A DNA stretch of 64,000 nucleotides, taken from assembly GCF_000224145.3 (NCBI RefSeq), contig NW_004190345.2:1-64000 (forward strand). Reading direction: 5' to 3'. The position numbers were made by a program, and so were the translations under genes. Positions 32,651-43,494 of the stretch are shown piece after piece (the first letter of the stretch is position 1; every line of letters begins with the position of its first letter). Source of the stretch: Ciona intestinalis. Lineage: Eukaryota; Chordata; Ascidiacea; Phlebobranchia; Cionidae. Below the pieces are notes generated by a model. It did not search any database and was not told where the DNA came from. It was given only the letters and a program-made list of their open reading frames with translations.

Positions 32651-33121
32651 GGGGTGAGGGGATCTTTTTTCTCTCGAAAAAGCTTGAGGGCGTGGGACAC
32701 CTGCGTTGGTTGAACGGGCAGCAAGTTAACACCTTCCATCAAAGCGACGAACGCACGCCAACCTCGCTTTCAAACTAACGTAAGGCTCAAGAATAAACAA
32801 CACATCAAATATCAATCGCTACTTAAGAAAACTTGAATATTTGCATTTCATTTGTGGGGGGGGGACCGCCACTTCAAATAACTTCCGACGTCACAATCGT
32901 TGTGTTATCTACGTCATAATGACGTTTAAATATAAGATGTCCTGTGTCGTAATAATATTTTAAATTTTGCTCCAAATATTTTGTCGGTTTCGTCTTCGCG
33001 AAAATTCGTCGAATTCGACGTCACGTTTTCAACAAAGAGCCATTGTTGCATCGCACATGCGTAACAATGGATTGAAACAATAGTAATGTCCTTATAATTT
33101 TCTCGCTGTCTGTTACGATTA

Positions 33122-33298
33122 TTAGCGAGTGTCTTCAATGATAATAGACCATTTGTCGTCGCGCGTTTCGAACATTCGAACGTAGAACGGAGAACTATTG
33201 TGTGAAATGTCGTTTCTAATTTCGCGTGAAACTTTAATCCTCGAGTCTTGATACTTCGCTACAATGAATTGAACAAAATCGTCATCGCCAGACACCAT
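33122..33298 (-). CDS. 58-codon ORF in the left palindrome arm (uncertain)
   Basis: ATG to TAA, intact, encoding MVSGDDDFVQFIVAKYQDSR at its start and DDKWSIIIEDTR at its end. Its twin is at 34430-34606 in the other arm. The two proteins differ at two residues (VSRE versus VVRK). I do not recognise the family; it has no signal peptide or membrane segment. It may be a small gene, a lone exon or chance, though it is still open in both arms. Confidence 0.35.
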   Translation of the reverse strand: MVSGDDDFVQFIVAKYQDSRIKVSREIRNDISHNSSPFYVRMFETRDDKWSIIIEDTR

Positions 33299-34429
33299 AG
33301 TTACGTCACAGTATATTCGATAATTGTGACGTCATGTTCAATATTTTATGAAATCCGGAGATAAATTTTGTCGATTGGCTCGAGTTCGTGACGTCAGATA
33401 ATACGTCACCGTGACGTAACAAAAGGTTTCCGTTTAAGTAGATAGAAAGTTTTATAAATGATTATGTTTCCTAGTTACGTAGATAAGATGGCATTGTTGC
33501 TATCTATGTTTGACATAACTTGCGTCAACTTTGGTACGTCATTGTTACGTCACCGGTCACGTGGCTGGGTATGAAGAAATTTTAAATAACCAAAAATTCA
33601 AACTGAACTTAAAATATCGGTTGGGAATGCATGGTGGGGGGGAGTTTGTGAATTAATTATGTCATGTAACTATATTTTATGTACACTATTTCAAAGGGGA
33701 AATATTTGACGTCATCTTGGCACACGTCATCAATGATGTCATACATCACGTGTGTCCTGGTAACCAATCAGCAATGTTTGCTTTGTATAAGAAACACAAA
33801 CATTGGTGCAGCGTGCTGGGTGATTATACCAAAGATACATCGGTTTATACACCGTTTGTTAATATATGGTGAATCACATTCGATTTAGTTTCGGTTCAAA
33901 TACTTTACAACAATCCGCTGATAATATCACGTAATACTAATCCACATTATACGGCTGGGACAAGTTGTAACATTTAGCTTGTCTGCGAAACACAATTACG
34001 ATTTTAAGCATGTGGGTGAAATACCTGAGTGTTTGAATTACACCCCTCGTAACACATACAAGTATACGGTGTTTATTGTCTTGATCGCTTGGTGCAAATA
34101 TATTCCCACCCCTTGTTTTAATAATTAACAAACACAAGTATAATCAAACATACGTAATATTAAATGTTGTAATTCCCCCGCATTGTAATCAAAGTTGACA
34201 CAAGGCAAGTTATGTCAAACAAAGATAGCAACAATGCCATCTTATCTACGTAACTAGGAAACATAATCATTTATAAAACTTTCTATCTACTTAAACGGAA
34301 ACCTTTTGTTACGTCACGGTGACGTATTATCTGACGTCACGAACTCGAGCCAATCGACAAAATTTATCTCCGGATTTCATAAAATATTGAACATGACGTC
34401 ACAATTATCGAATATACTGTGACGTAACT

Positions 34430-34606
34430 ATGGTGTCTGGCGATGACGATTTTGTTCAATTCATTGTAGCGAAGTATCAAGACTCGAGGATTAAAGTTGT
34501 ACGCAAAATTAGAAACGACATTTCACACAATAGTTCTCCGTTCTACGTTCGAATGTTCGAAACGCGCGACGACAAATGGTCTATTATCATTGAAGACACT
34601 CGCTAA
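34430..34606 (+). CDS. 58-codon ORF in the right palindrome arm (uncertain)
   Basis: Twin of the ORF at 33122-33298. The start ATG follows TGTGACGTAACT, and the stop TAA follows EDTR. No splice site, Kozak context or family match allows a firm call. It is transcribed, if at all, in the same direction as Nodal and 0.7 kb upstream of its start codon. Confidence 0.35.
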   Translation: MVSGDDDFVQFIVAKYQDSRIKVVRKIRNDISHNSSPFYVRMFETRDDKWSIIIEDTR

Positions 34607-35078
34607 TAATCGTAACAGACAGCGATAAAATTATAAGGACATTACTATTGTTTCAATCCATTGTTACGCATGTGCGATGCAACAATGGCTCTTTGTTGAA
34701 AACGTGACGTCGAATTCGACGAATTTTCACGAAGACGAAACCGACAAAATATTTGGAGCAAAATTTAAAATATTATTACGACACTGGACATCTTATATTT
34801 AAACGTCATTATGACGTAGATAACACAACGATTGTGACGTCGGAAGTTATTTGAAGTGGCGGTCCCCCCCCCCACAAATGAAATGCAAATATTCAAGTTT
34901 TCTTAAGTAGCGATTGATATTTGATGTGTTGTTTATTCTTGAGCCTTACGTTAGTTTGAAAGCGAGGTTGGCGTGCGTTCGTCGCTTTGATGGAAGGTGT
35001 TAGCTTGCTGCCCGTTCAACCAACGCAGGTGTCCCACGCCCTCAAGCTTTTTCGAGAGAAAAAAGATCCCCTCACCTC

Positions 35079-35088
35079 GTATATAAAC
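35079..35088 (+). promoter_or_regulatory. Putative Nodal TATA box
   Basis: GTATATAAAC about 220 bp upstream of the Nodal start codon, at the very outer edge of the right palindrome arm. A possible acceptor, TTTTTTCTAG at 35261-35270, lies between it and the start codon and could serve 5' UTR splicing or spliced-leader addition, which ascidians use. Confidence 0.6.
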
Positions 35089-35304
35089 CCGCGCACTCGG
35101 TGAATCAGAATCACAATCGCAGTTGATTGCTAGCTACGTCATCATGTGATTACGTATGCAGTAAATTATATATTTGTTAAATTCAGTAAAAGTTAAGATT
35201 TAATAAATTATTGTTGAAATATTTAGCTGATAATGACGTAACAACTTAATAATTATTATTTTTTTCTAGATTTGAAACCGGAAGTTACAAAATATTCGAT
35301 AAAT

Positions 35305-37511
35305 ATGATTTCTATGTTTAATATCGCTGCTTTCGTCTTCACTATGACGTCAATATTTGTCAATGGAGAATCCGTGACGTCATCAAACCCAACAAACGCC
35401 GAAGCATTGTTACGTCACATGCAACAAAGGAGTAACGCTGTTCGATCGAAATACATGATGGAATTGTACCGAGCCAAAAACACAGGAATGCCAACCAACA
35501 ACGCGTTGAAAAGATCCGATATTGTTAGAAGCTTCAGATCAATCGGTGAGTGTTACGTCATAATGACCGCTATGTAAACGTCCATTAGAAGCGATTGTCG
35601 CGAATTTATTGCAAGGTTGTTACGTCACACACCTATTTATTTTACTAAAAAAACGTTAATTTAAATAAATTTTCTTTTAAGATTATACTTCGTAAAAAAA
35701 TCCGGAACACATTTGTCAAAATAAATAAAATTATAATTACTTTAAACTGAATTTAAACTGAGCTAAAATAACAAATTAGATCAAAAATATAAATTTAATG
35801 ATAAGTAAATATTTTCCCACGGTAACCCGGAAGTATGGGATTGAGGGAGAGGGGTAGACATTGTTGTGTATTGGGGTTGTGTGTTGGAACGTAATGTTGT
35901 TTCGGTTGTTTAAGATTAATATTTATAACCGGAAGATTTTTCACACGAACAATATAAGTTGTTTATACGACACAAGGTTATATGACGTCACAATAGTTTG
36001 GTGGTTCGTTAATTAAATTGTTGAACCTTCGAAACCGTGTAGACGTCGATGTGTATTCCAATGTCCGACCACGTGTCGCTATGCATTGTTACGTATCACT
36101 CCACCATTGTTTCCATTGTTTATAGACGCGATAACCGCGGATAAACTTTGTTACGTCACAATCGCTTCAAAGACATCGGATGTGACGTTGACAATAGACA
36201 ATTGTGACGCGATTCTTAGCGTTTACGCCACTGTTACGACTGTGACGTCATACTACGAAATTACCATTATATTGAAAAAAACAAACAAATTCTATCTTTA
36301 TAATTAATTGAATTAATTATTTATCAACAGAAAGTTACAAAGTTGGTTCAAAGTTGGTCGTCGTGTTCGACCTTTCATCCGTCCCACGTGAGCGAATCAG
36401 AGGGTCAGAATTACAAGTGGATAGAAGCCTCAGTGACGTCACAATGATAGAATTATGGGAAGGTATAAACGCTGAATCGCGTCGTAAGATTGGAACAATG
36501 AGATATATTCGAACGAACAAGAGGTGTGTAGAATATTGTTTATTTAATATTGACTCGAGTAGTTTTACTTCTATTTCTCTTCGTTGTTAATTTGTTCTTC
36601 GCTATCAATATTCGAGGAAATGAATAACAATTTATTTCATTCATCTATTCGAATAATACTTCTCGTTTTGTTTATTAATTTTTTTCTTTTTCTCCAGTTT
36701 CGACACAACTTCTCAAATAAGAAGATGGCACCGCGGTGATTCCCCCGTCACCCCCTTCCACGCATCGGGGGCCATCTTACCCCTCACCCCATTGTTGGTC
36801 GTGTATTCTAACAATCACCATTATGACCTCATAGAAGCGTCGGAATCGCGAATGAACCGACAACGACGATCGTCACGTGGTCGACACTCCAACAAATACC
36901 GGAAACGACGTTATCGAGTGAATAAGAACAAAACCCGCAAGTCAACGTTGCGTCACAATGACGTAGAGATAACATCACACGCCCAGCAAAAGTCGCGAAG
37001 AATTTCCAACGATTTCGAACTTTCTACGTCATCAGCTGATGACGTCACAATCCAAAGTGGCAACGAGTATGACGTAACAGATGAATGGCGAAAGCAACAA
37101 AGTGATGACGTCAAAGTAGTGAAAGCGAAACACCCGGTGTCGCCGCAGAGAAAACATCCTTTCATTATTTCGACCCCGGCACCCACGGTTGGGGCCACAC
37201 ATTGTAGGAAAGTGAGTTTCGAGATTGACTTTGAGAAGATAGGTTGGGGTTCATGGATTGTTTACCCCAAGAAATACAACGCGTATAGATGCGAGGGGCA
37301 ATGTAGGACACCTATGAGGAGTGACAGCAAACCAACCAACCACGCTTATATGCAAAGTATCATCGCAACCAAACGCCCCGACCTTCACATACCTCAACCA
37401 TGTTGTGTGCCAACCAAACTTAAACCGCTCAGTATATTATATTATGAAGATGGAGAAGTTAAACAAAGAGATCACGAAGACATGGTCGTCGACGAATGCG
37501 GTTGCAGATAA
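35305..37511 (+). CDS. NODAL: Nodal, TGF-beta family ligand
   Basis: A secreted Nodal signal acting through activin-type receptors and Smad2/3 in chordate patterning. Three exons: 35305-35545, 36331-36523, 36698-37511; phases 1 and 2 join, giving 415 residues. The start is the ATG giving MISMFNIAAFVFTMTSIFVN, a signal peptide. The propeptide is long and basic near residues ~180-210 (RSSRGRHSNKYRKRRYR). Furin-like sites are possible at RKRR or further on near SPQRKH. The mature knot has seven cysteines: THCRKVSFEIDFEKIGWGSW, YRCEGQCRTPM, PQPCCVPTKLKPLSILYYED and a terminal VDECGCR. The three-exon layout with a single-exon ligand domain agrees with vertebrate Nodal. The TGACGTCA octamer occurs inside the coding sequence several times (VTSS, SDVT, DDVT). 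Confidence 0.95.
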
Positions 37512-38026
37512 TTTACATTGATTGTTTTATTATTACGTCATAAAGTTCCAATTGTTTCGCTTTTCTTATGCAATAAACACAAAATATTCAAAAAAATATT
37601 CTTACGTTTTTTTTTAGATTTTTCTATTCTTCGCTATGTGACCGTTACGGCATAATGTTAATATCAGCTTGTTAGCGACACCACGCGGTTGGAAATATTT
37701 GCGTGCACTATTGCATCTATTATGACGTCACATAATCAACGCGCGACGCCGAGAATACTCGACTTTAAAACACGGGGTTTGCTTGCAGGGTTTAGATGGT
37801 GTGTGGTGTGGTGTGGTAGTTGGGAGTTCAGTGTTATTGTGGTTGGTGTGCTCATGTAGAGTTAATGTATTTGAACAATATATATTACAAGTGAAGCAGA
37901 GTTGACGAATACTGGTTAGATAGTTTCAGGTTAATTCAGATGTTTGAAGCAATTGTATAATGTTGTATATATTGAGAAGTCGAATAGTGATGAATGTGGG
38001 CGGCCGTGTGTTAGTGTTGTATTGTA
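37512..38026. other. Nodal 3' flank, no gene seen
   Basis: AT-rich sequence after the stop codon, with AATAAA at about 37571-37576 as a likely polyadenylation signal. Low-complexity GTGTGG runs lie near 37800-37820. Nothing coding is supported. Confidence 0.5.
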
Positions 38027-38195
38027 GGGTAGGGGGAGATGGGACACCTTTTTATTCTGTTTTATCGTCCCATTTGGTGGTAAATAATTACAAAACTGTT
38101 TCCTCACGACTTCAATAGATTATGGTTTAATTGTTTGAAACACAAACAGGATATTTGGAGATCATGTGCCAAAGGTGTCCCATCTTCCCCACCCT
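38027..38195. mobile_element. MITE with GGGGAGATGGGACACC termini, copy A
   Basis: The ends GGGTAGGGGGAGATGGGACA and GGTGTCCCATCTTCCCCACC are inverted repeats, bordered by TA on each side. The interior is non-coding and shares CCTCACGACT and related blocks with copies at 62505-62672 and 58905-58998. This is the layout of a non-autonomous DNA transposon with TA target duplication. Confidence 0.8.
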
Positions 38196-38340
38196 ATATA
38201 TAGCAGTATATAATGTTAATATGGTGAATGCTTATAGTACGCAGGCGTTATGTTATAGATTATATACACCCTTGTATAAGCACTACATCGGTCGTTTTAT
38301 TTTGTGTTTTATCTCGGAATATTACATAGGCGTTATACTG

Positions 38341-38636
38341 CTGTGTTTCTCAAACTTTTTAGTTTGCGGGCCAGAGGTAAAATTTCGAAACAAATTTTGC
38401 GGATTAGTGGAGTATCACTTGCAGCACTGTGACGTATACACAATAAAGTCTTACATAGACCGTGAACTCTATGTTACGTCACAGTGCTGCAGTTACGGAA
38501 CTAACGAAGTTCTAAATCAGTTTAAAAATTTATGTTTTATATTGTTAATCAATAGACAACACTTCGACAGTTTTCAATTGATATAAAGTTGTAATAAATG
38601 TAATATATTTGGCGGACCGGAGGTTGAAAACCACTG
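38341..38636. mobile_element. hAT-type MITE
   Basis: The termini CTGTGTTTCTCAAAC and GGTTGAAAACCACTG are typical hAT ends (CAGTG..TTCTCAA form). The 8-bp flanks TTATACTG and GTATAGTG agree at 6 of 8 positions, as expected for a worn 8-bp target duplication. No transposase frame. The interior holds an exact 16-nt inverted repeat (38421-38436 and 38475-38490). The long open frames over it are artefacts. Confidence 0.75.
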
Positions 38637-39002
38637 GTATAGTGGGTGTATTATATATATATGGGGTCCAATGAGCGATATTTGGTGGTTTTATGCGACT
38701 ATATAGATGTTGCGGTTTGGGGGTTGACGGGTGGTTGGTTTACATCTACTGTAATATATTGGGGTACGGTTGGTAAGTTATATATTTGTGCGAATATTTC
38801 AACCTGCGATGCATTGAGTAAGATGAAGCATGTCTGTGGTTCGCGGATCATATTTCGTGGATATGTTTCGGTGTATACATTGTTACACAATAATAAACCC
38901 TTCGTCGTAAAATTCTCACACTTTGAGACGTCACAAGATACAAACTAGAATCGTTTATTTATTAACAATAGGCAATGCAACGTCATAAACAACCGATTAA
39001 TC

Positions 39003-42000
39003 CTATTTATTTCGCCCGATCTTATAAATAGCGGGGTCGGATTTTGAATGAGATATTTTACGAGTAACTCTCTCGCGTCTGGTTGTTGATGACGTATCAA
39101 AACATATACGATCTCTATGTGTTGCGTTGAATGACGTAATAGCGTCCATGACCTCACAAAGGGCATTGTTACATTCCACCAATGAAGGTCGAGGTTGTTG
39201 TTCACATATTGTCGGTTGGCGGGAAATCTTTCCGAGTTTTGCTCTCAAAGTTGAGCGGACGTGATCGTGAGTTATCTGTCCGCTAGACGGCGCTGGTGGG
39301 TTGGGTTGATTTGATGACGGCCCGTTTAACTGAGGGGGGTTGGGGTTTTGATTGTTTTCTAAAGCAAAGTTATTGCTTAATGTAAAGTTTGGTTCGGGTT
39401 GGGTGTTGGGAGCAGATGTAGCATCGTCGCAACTTTGTTTCAAAGATACTTTGGATAGTTTTGCTTCTGCCCTGTTGGCTCGTGCCTGCGAATGAGTGGT
39501 TGGGGTTATGTGGAGGAATCTAGCGGTAGAAGAATCAGAAAAAATATTTTTTAAAACGTCCACCCACAAAGTTACATATAGTACTGTGGGGAAAGATGGG
39601 ACACCTTCGGCGCATAATATCCGAATATCCTGATCGTGTTTTAAACAGTTAACAACGGTCTATGGGAGTCTTGGGCATATAGTTTTATTATTCTTTGAAT
39701 GTTCCTTGTCTACTACCACATTGGACGAGAAAGTTAAAATGTGTTCCAACTTCCCCACCCTACTTTACATTGTAACTTGTAAGCTGGCACAAGTCCACGT
39801 AAGAATAGTTACATCCAAACCTTACCTTCTCGTACTCCATCTGACTTTTAATAATTTGCGCAGCTTTCAATGTTTGTTGAGCTGTTGTCCTCCATTCTTG
39901 TGCTTCGTGTTGCGCCATGTTTGATCTCTCCTCAGCTTGGTGGAGTTTGGCTACTAATGAATTGATCATGTGTTGGGATTCAATCTGCGTTGAATGGATG
40001 AATGTAACTTGTTGTATCTTCGCGTGTTGGGGCAACAACAGTCGTTATAACACAGGTATACGCCCGCCTAACAAGTTATAGAACTCTCCGCGCAACATTT
40101 GCAGGATACGAACGTATAAGACCATTCATGTTTTCAGTTGTTTTAGTTTTAAATCTGAACATTAGTTTACGTCTTTGTGGTAACAGGCCAAACCTGGCCT
40201 ATACGCGGTATATAACCTCGTATATACGAACGAATATGTTGTTTTGGTTACGATCATTTTAAATTGGAATAATTAATGTTGAGTTTTAACAATTTTCGTT
40301 GTAGCTTAAAATAATTCGTAATGTCGGTTAAATTCGAGTTAATCTGCGATCCTGTCACCACGTGATTATATTAAGGTAACCTGTTTATTATGACGTAAAC
40401 AGTATGATAAGTATGACGTAAACAAGGCTTAATTGTAGGTCGACAATCCAAGTTTATTGACAATAATTAACATTGACCTCCTTGTATGTTTGAAGAAATT
40501 GAATGTAAAGTATTTATAATTCTGGAATGTTTATAACCTTAAATTTGTGGTGGTTTGTTAGTATGTAAAGCATATAGTATCGTGCTGTGACGTGGAGTGA
40601 AAAGATGGGTCACCGTTAGCACAAAATCCCGTATTTCCTAATTCTGTGAAATGTTAACAGCGCTGTTTTAGAGAAGTGAGGATATGGTTATATAGTTTCA
40701 GTAAGAATTGGATAAAAGTGCGCGGTGCGAAATTTTTTTTTTGTTTTTGCTCATTTTAATTTTGAATCAGAATTTGGAACATTACCCATGTATTGAGAAA
40801 CATAGACGAGCCTTCTAACGCGTGTAATATGAAACCACCATCTTCTCCCAGCCGACACACGGTAACATACACGAGTAGACACCGACCTGGTCGTACCATC
40901 CTCCGTCGCTTTGGGTTTATTTTCCCTCCCCGATTAAAGCGCTAACGTTTCCACGTAAACGCGAACAGGTAAACAGTTAAGTGTTGTGTACGAAACAAAT
41001 GCACGATTTTGGTTTGTGACGTCACACTAGCGCATTTTTCATGAAAAGCTAGAATTTATGAATGAAGGACTTTATTTTGTCATTTTTACGGGTTATAAGT
41101 ATTGTGACGTCACGATTACATTTGTTGAGTCATTATCATGAAAATAATCAAAAATTATGACTCAACAAATATCGATAATATGTTGTTTGTACGGCGATGA
41201 CGTCACTATGACGTAAGCGTGATAAATATTAAAGTAATATGTTACACATGATGACGACAAACGTGTTGCTGATTCTCTTCTATTTGTTGTTTTAATTCAG
41301 TCATCGTTTACGTGCAGTACTCGAAAAGTTAAACAACCCCTCGATACGTTTGTTCAATCGACATAAACATCATATAATAAACATAGAAATACCTTTCGTT
41401 TGTCTGAATCGTTGTCAAATGAAGCGGACATCGATCTTCCGGTTGCTATGGGATACCTAGGCGGATGAATATGTGTAACGAAAGTCGGAGTAACATATAT
41501 TTATAAACGAGAAGTAAGGACAGTCGTTACAACAATAGATAAAACACAAATACAAAACTTATTCGATTAAAAGCGAGATGGCTGCACCTCACAAGCGATA
41601 TAATAATGAATCATTTAAACAATTTAATTTACAACCCCCTTACCTCGTTATTTTAAATCCTTCTGGAGGCAACGATTGTTTCTCAGAATCTAATAATGAC
41701 GTCATAACGGGTGATTGTCTTCTTACTTTACGTTCATTCGTTTGATTCGTCGCTATACTACGCTTCCTATGACGTAATTCATTAGTGACGTCATCGTTGC
41801 TTCTCATCCGGTACTTTCGGCAAATTTCGTTTCTTGGCGTTTTCGACAAATGTTTCTTCGGGTTCGAAATCAAAGGATGAAGTTTTGTTGAGTTGTCCAA
41901 ATCATCCAATCTTTCATCGTGAAGTCGCGAAAGATGGGAAATCGCCGCAAAGTCTATCTGTGACGTCAGGTATGACGTATCTTCCGCCTTCTTCTCGAAC

Positions 42001-42461
42001 ACCTCGCTCGGTGACGTTATACCCTCCGACGTCATATCCTCTTTGACCGCGTCCTCCAACGACAATACGTCATCAAACGGGAAATCTTGACAATCAATAT
42101 GTTCAACGCTTTGCAGTAAAAGTTGGCGCTCGTGTTCGTCGCCGCTTTCTCTTCTTTCGCCTACACGTAACAATCGTTAACGCGATGCATCGATTATGAC
42201 GTAACAACGCGATCGGAGGTTATTATGACGTAGAAAAACCACATGATTGAACATAACATCATTTTTTTGCCTATGACTTCGAGTACACGATAGCGAGGAT
42301 TTATTTAAAACAACAAAAAGAAGGGAATTAACAGCAAAACTACAGTCGTTAAAATTAGGGGGTATATTTATGTATAGACTTAACATAATGCATAAACAAT
42401 GCTACTTACCCGATTGTCCCATCGTTTGCATAACCCCACCAACCCCAGCACCATCACCCAT
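39003..42461 (-). CDS. Unrecognised coiled-coil protein, five exons
   Basis: I do not recognise the family. Exons (transcript order): 42461-42410, 42160-41644, 41456-41393, 39984-39826, 39485-39003; all phases join, giving about 424 residues. It starts MGDGAGVGGVMQTMGQSG. The long second exon is acidic, then basic and probably disordered (SVEHIDCQDFPFDDVLSLED; HRKRSIATNQTNERKVRRQS). Exon 4 is a clear coiled coil (SLVAKLHQAEERSNMAQHEA), continued into exon 5 (RANRAEAKLSKVSLKQ). The C-terminal part is rich in Asn/Pro/Ser, then basic (RRERVTRKISHSKSDPAIYK). The last acceptor (39486) was chosen because it continues the heptads; another at ~39530 is possible. It is tail to tail with Nodal. Confidence 0.7.
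39583..39768. mobile_element. MITE with GGGGAAAGATGGGACACC termini, copy B
   Basis: Ends GTGGGGAAAGATGGGACACC and TTCCAACTTCCCCACCCTAC. The interior shares the ATCGTGTTTTAAACAGTTAA and GGGAGTCTTGGG blocks with copies at 58905 and 62505 (in opposite orientation). It lies in the intron between the last two exons of the coiled-coil gene. Confidence 0.7.
39985..40085 (-). mobile_element. SINE tail fragment
   Basis: GAATGTAACTTGTTGTATCT, CAACAACAGTCGTTATAACA and CGCCTAACAAGTTATAG follow the 3' half of the composite SINE. It abuts the acceptor of the coiled-coil exon at 39984. Confidence 0.6.
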
Positions 42462-43494
42462 GTTTATTTCCAAATATTTTGCTACGTCAGCTTTTCGCGG
42501 GTAAATCGTCACCATTACTGATGAATCAGCAATTGTTACGTCACAAGCAACAATTATCTCTTGTTCTAAAACTTTCTAGTGACGTAACAATGGTATTTGT
42601 TTAAATATATTCAATGCTATTTCTGGAACAAAAATAATTTTGAATTGTTGAATTTGAAACTTTGTCTCAGCTGAAACATTGACGCAACGTCATAATAAAC
42701 ATTGTTCGCTCACAACCAGCTGTAAACCCTTCCAAGTCGCGATTAAACTGAAACATAAACTTTGCGCTGCTCGAAATATTTTCCCCGGAATTTCTATTTC
42801 CGTCCAAACTTCCGCCATTGTTGCCATGACAACCGAATCACGTGGTCAGTGACGAAACAATAAACTTGGAAACGAGAATATAAAATTTGAAACAAAATTT
42901 CCATTGTTGTTTAGCCGGCGGGCAATCGCGGCATCGCTGTAGGGCGTTATGACGTAGTGAAACGTAATCTGGGATTCTAAATTCGAATTCTAGATTTAAA
43001 AATAACTTTTTGCGCGTAAACACTTTGCCTAAATATAATTATTTGGTTAAACCTGTGTGACGTCACATTCCTTTGCTCGAGTTGAACCTGTGACGTCATA
43101 TTCAGTCGTTCTAGTTCTAATACATTGTGACGCGGTATGTTTAAATTTTACAAATACTGTATTATCAGAGTATACTAAACTAGTATACTCTGGTATTATC
43201 TTACGTCTCCATATGGATATTGCATGTTCATGTAATTATAATATTGAAGATAGGTTTAAAGTTTCACCAAAAGTGAAATTCCTAATGTTAGAACATGCCT
43301 AATATCAATTAAGCAGAATTGATTCCCACCGTTGCAACTAATGGCCAACCCTGAGATTTTCTGCATTGCATTATTCAGTAAACATTACAATCAATAAGTT
43401 AGATTTGTTTTACAGGATTGTGTGTCTAACTATCCCTGCCTCCCACACAACAACCACGTCCACGTTGTGACATTTTATTCAACATCAAGTATAA

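Larger units (their letters stand above)
32629..35097. repeat. Large palindrome: ~905-bp inverted repeat, ~656-bp spacer
   Basis: The left arm (about 32629-33533) and right arm (about 34190-35097) are reverse complements with only scattered differences, by eye in the high nineties percent. The outer ends match to the GTTTATATAC / GTATATAAAC TATA region. The inner ends match to GATGGCATTGTTGCTATCT / AGATAGCAACAATGCCATC. The spacer 33534-34189 is unique, which argues against a simple assembly fold-back. The structure fills the space between GATD3 and Nodal. Confidence 0.92.

Noticed and set aside
38131-38948. Two open frames of 151 and 100 codons downstream of Nodal
   Set aside because: The first runs through two MITEs, the second has no family match and low-complexity content; neither has splice or start context.
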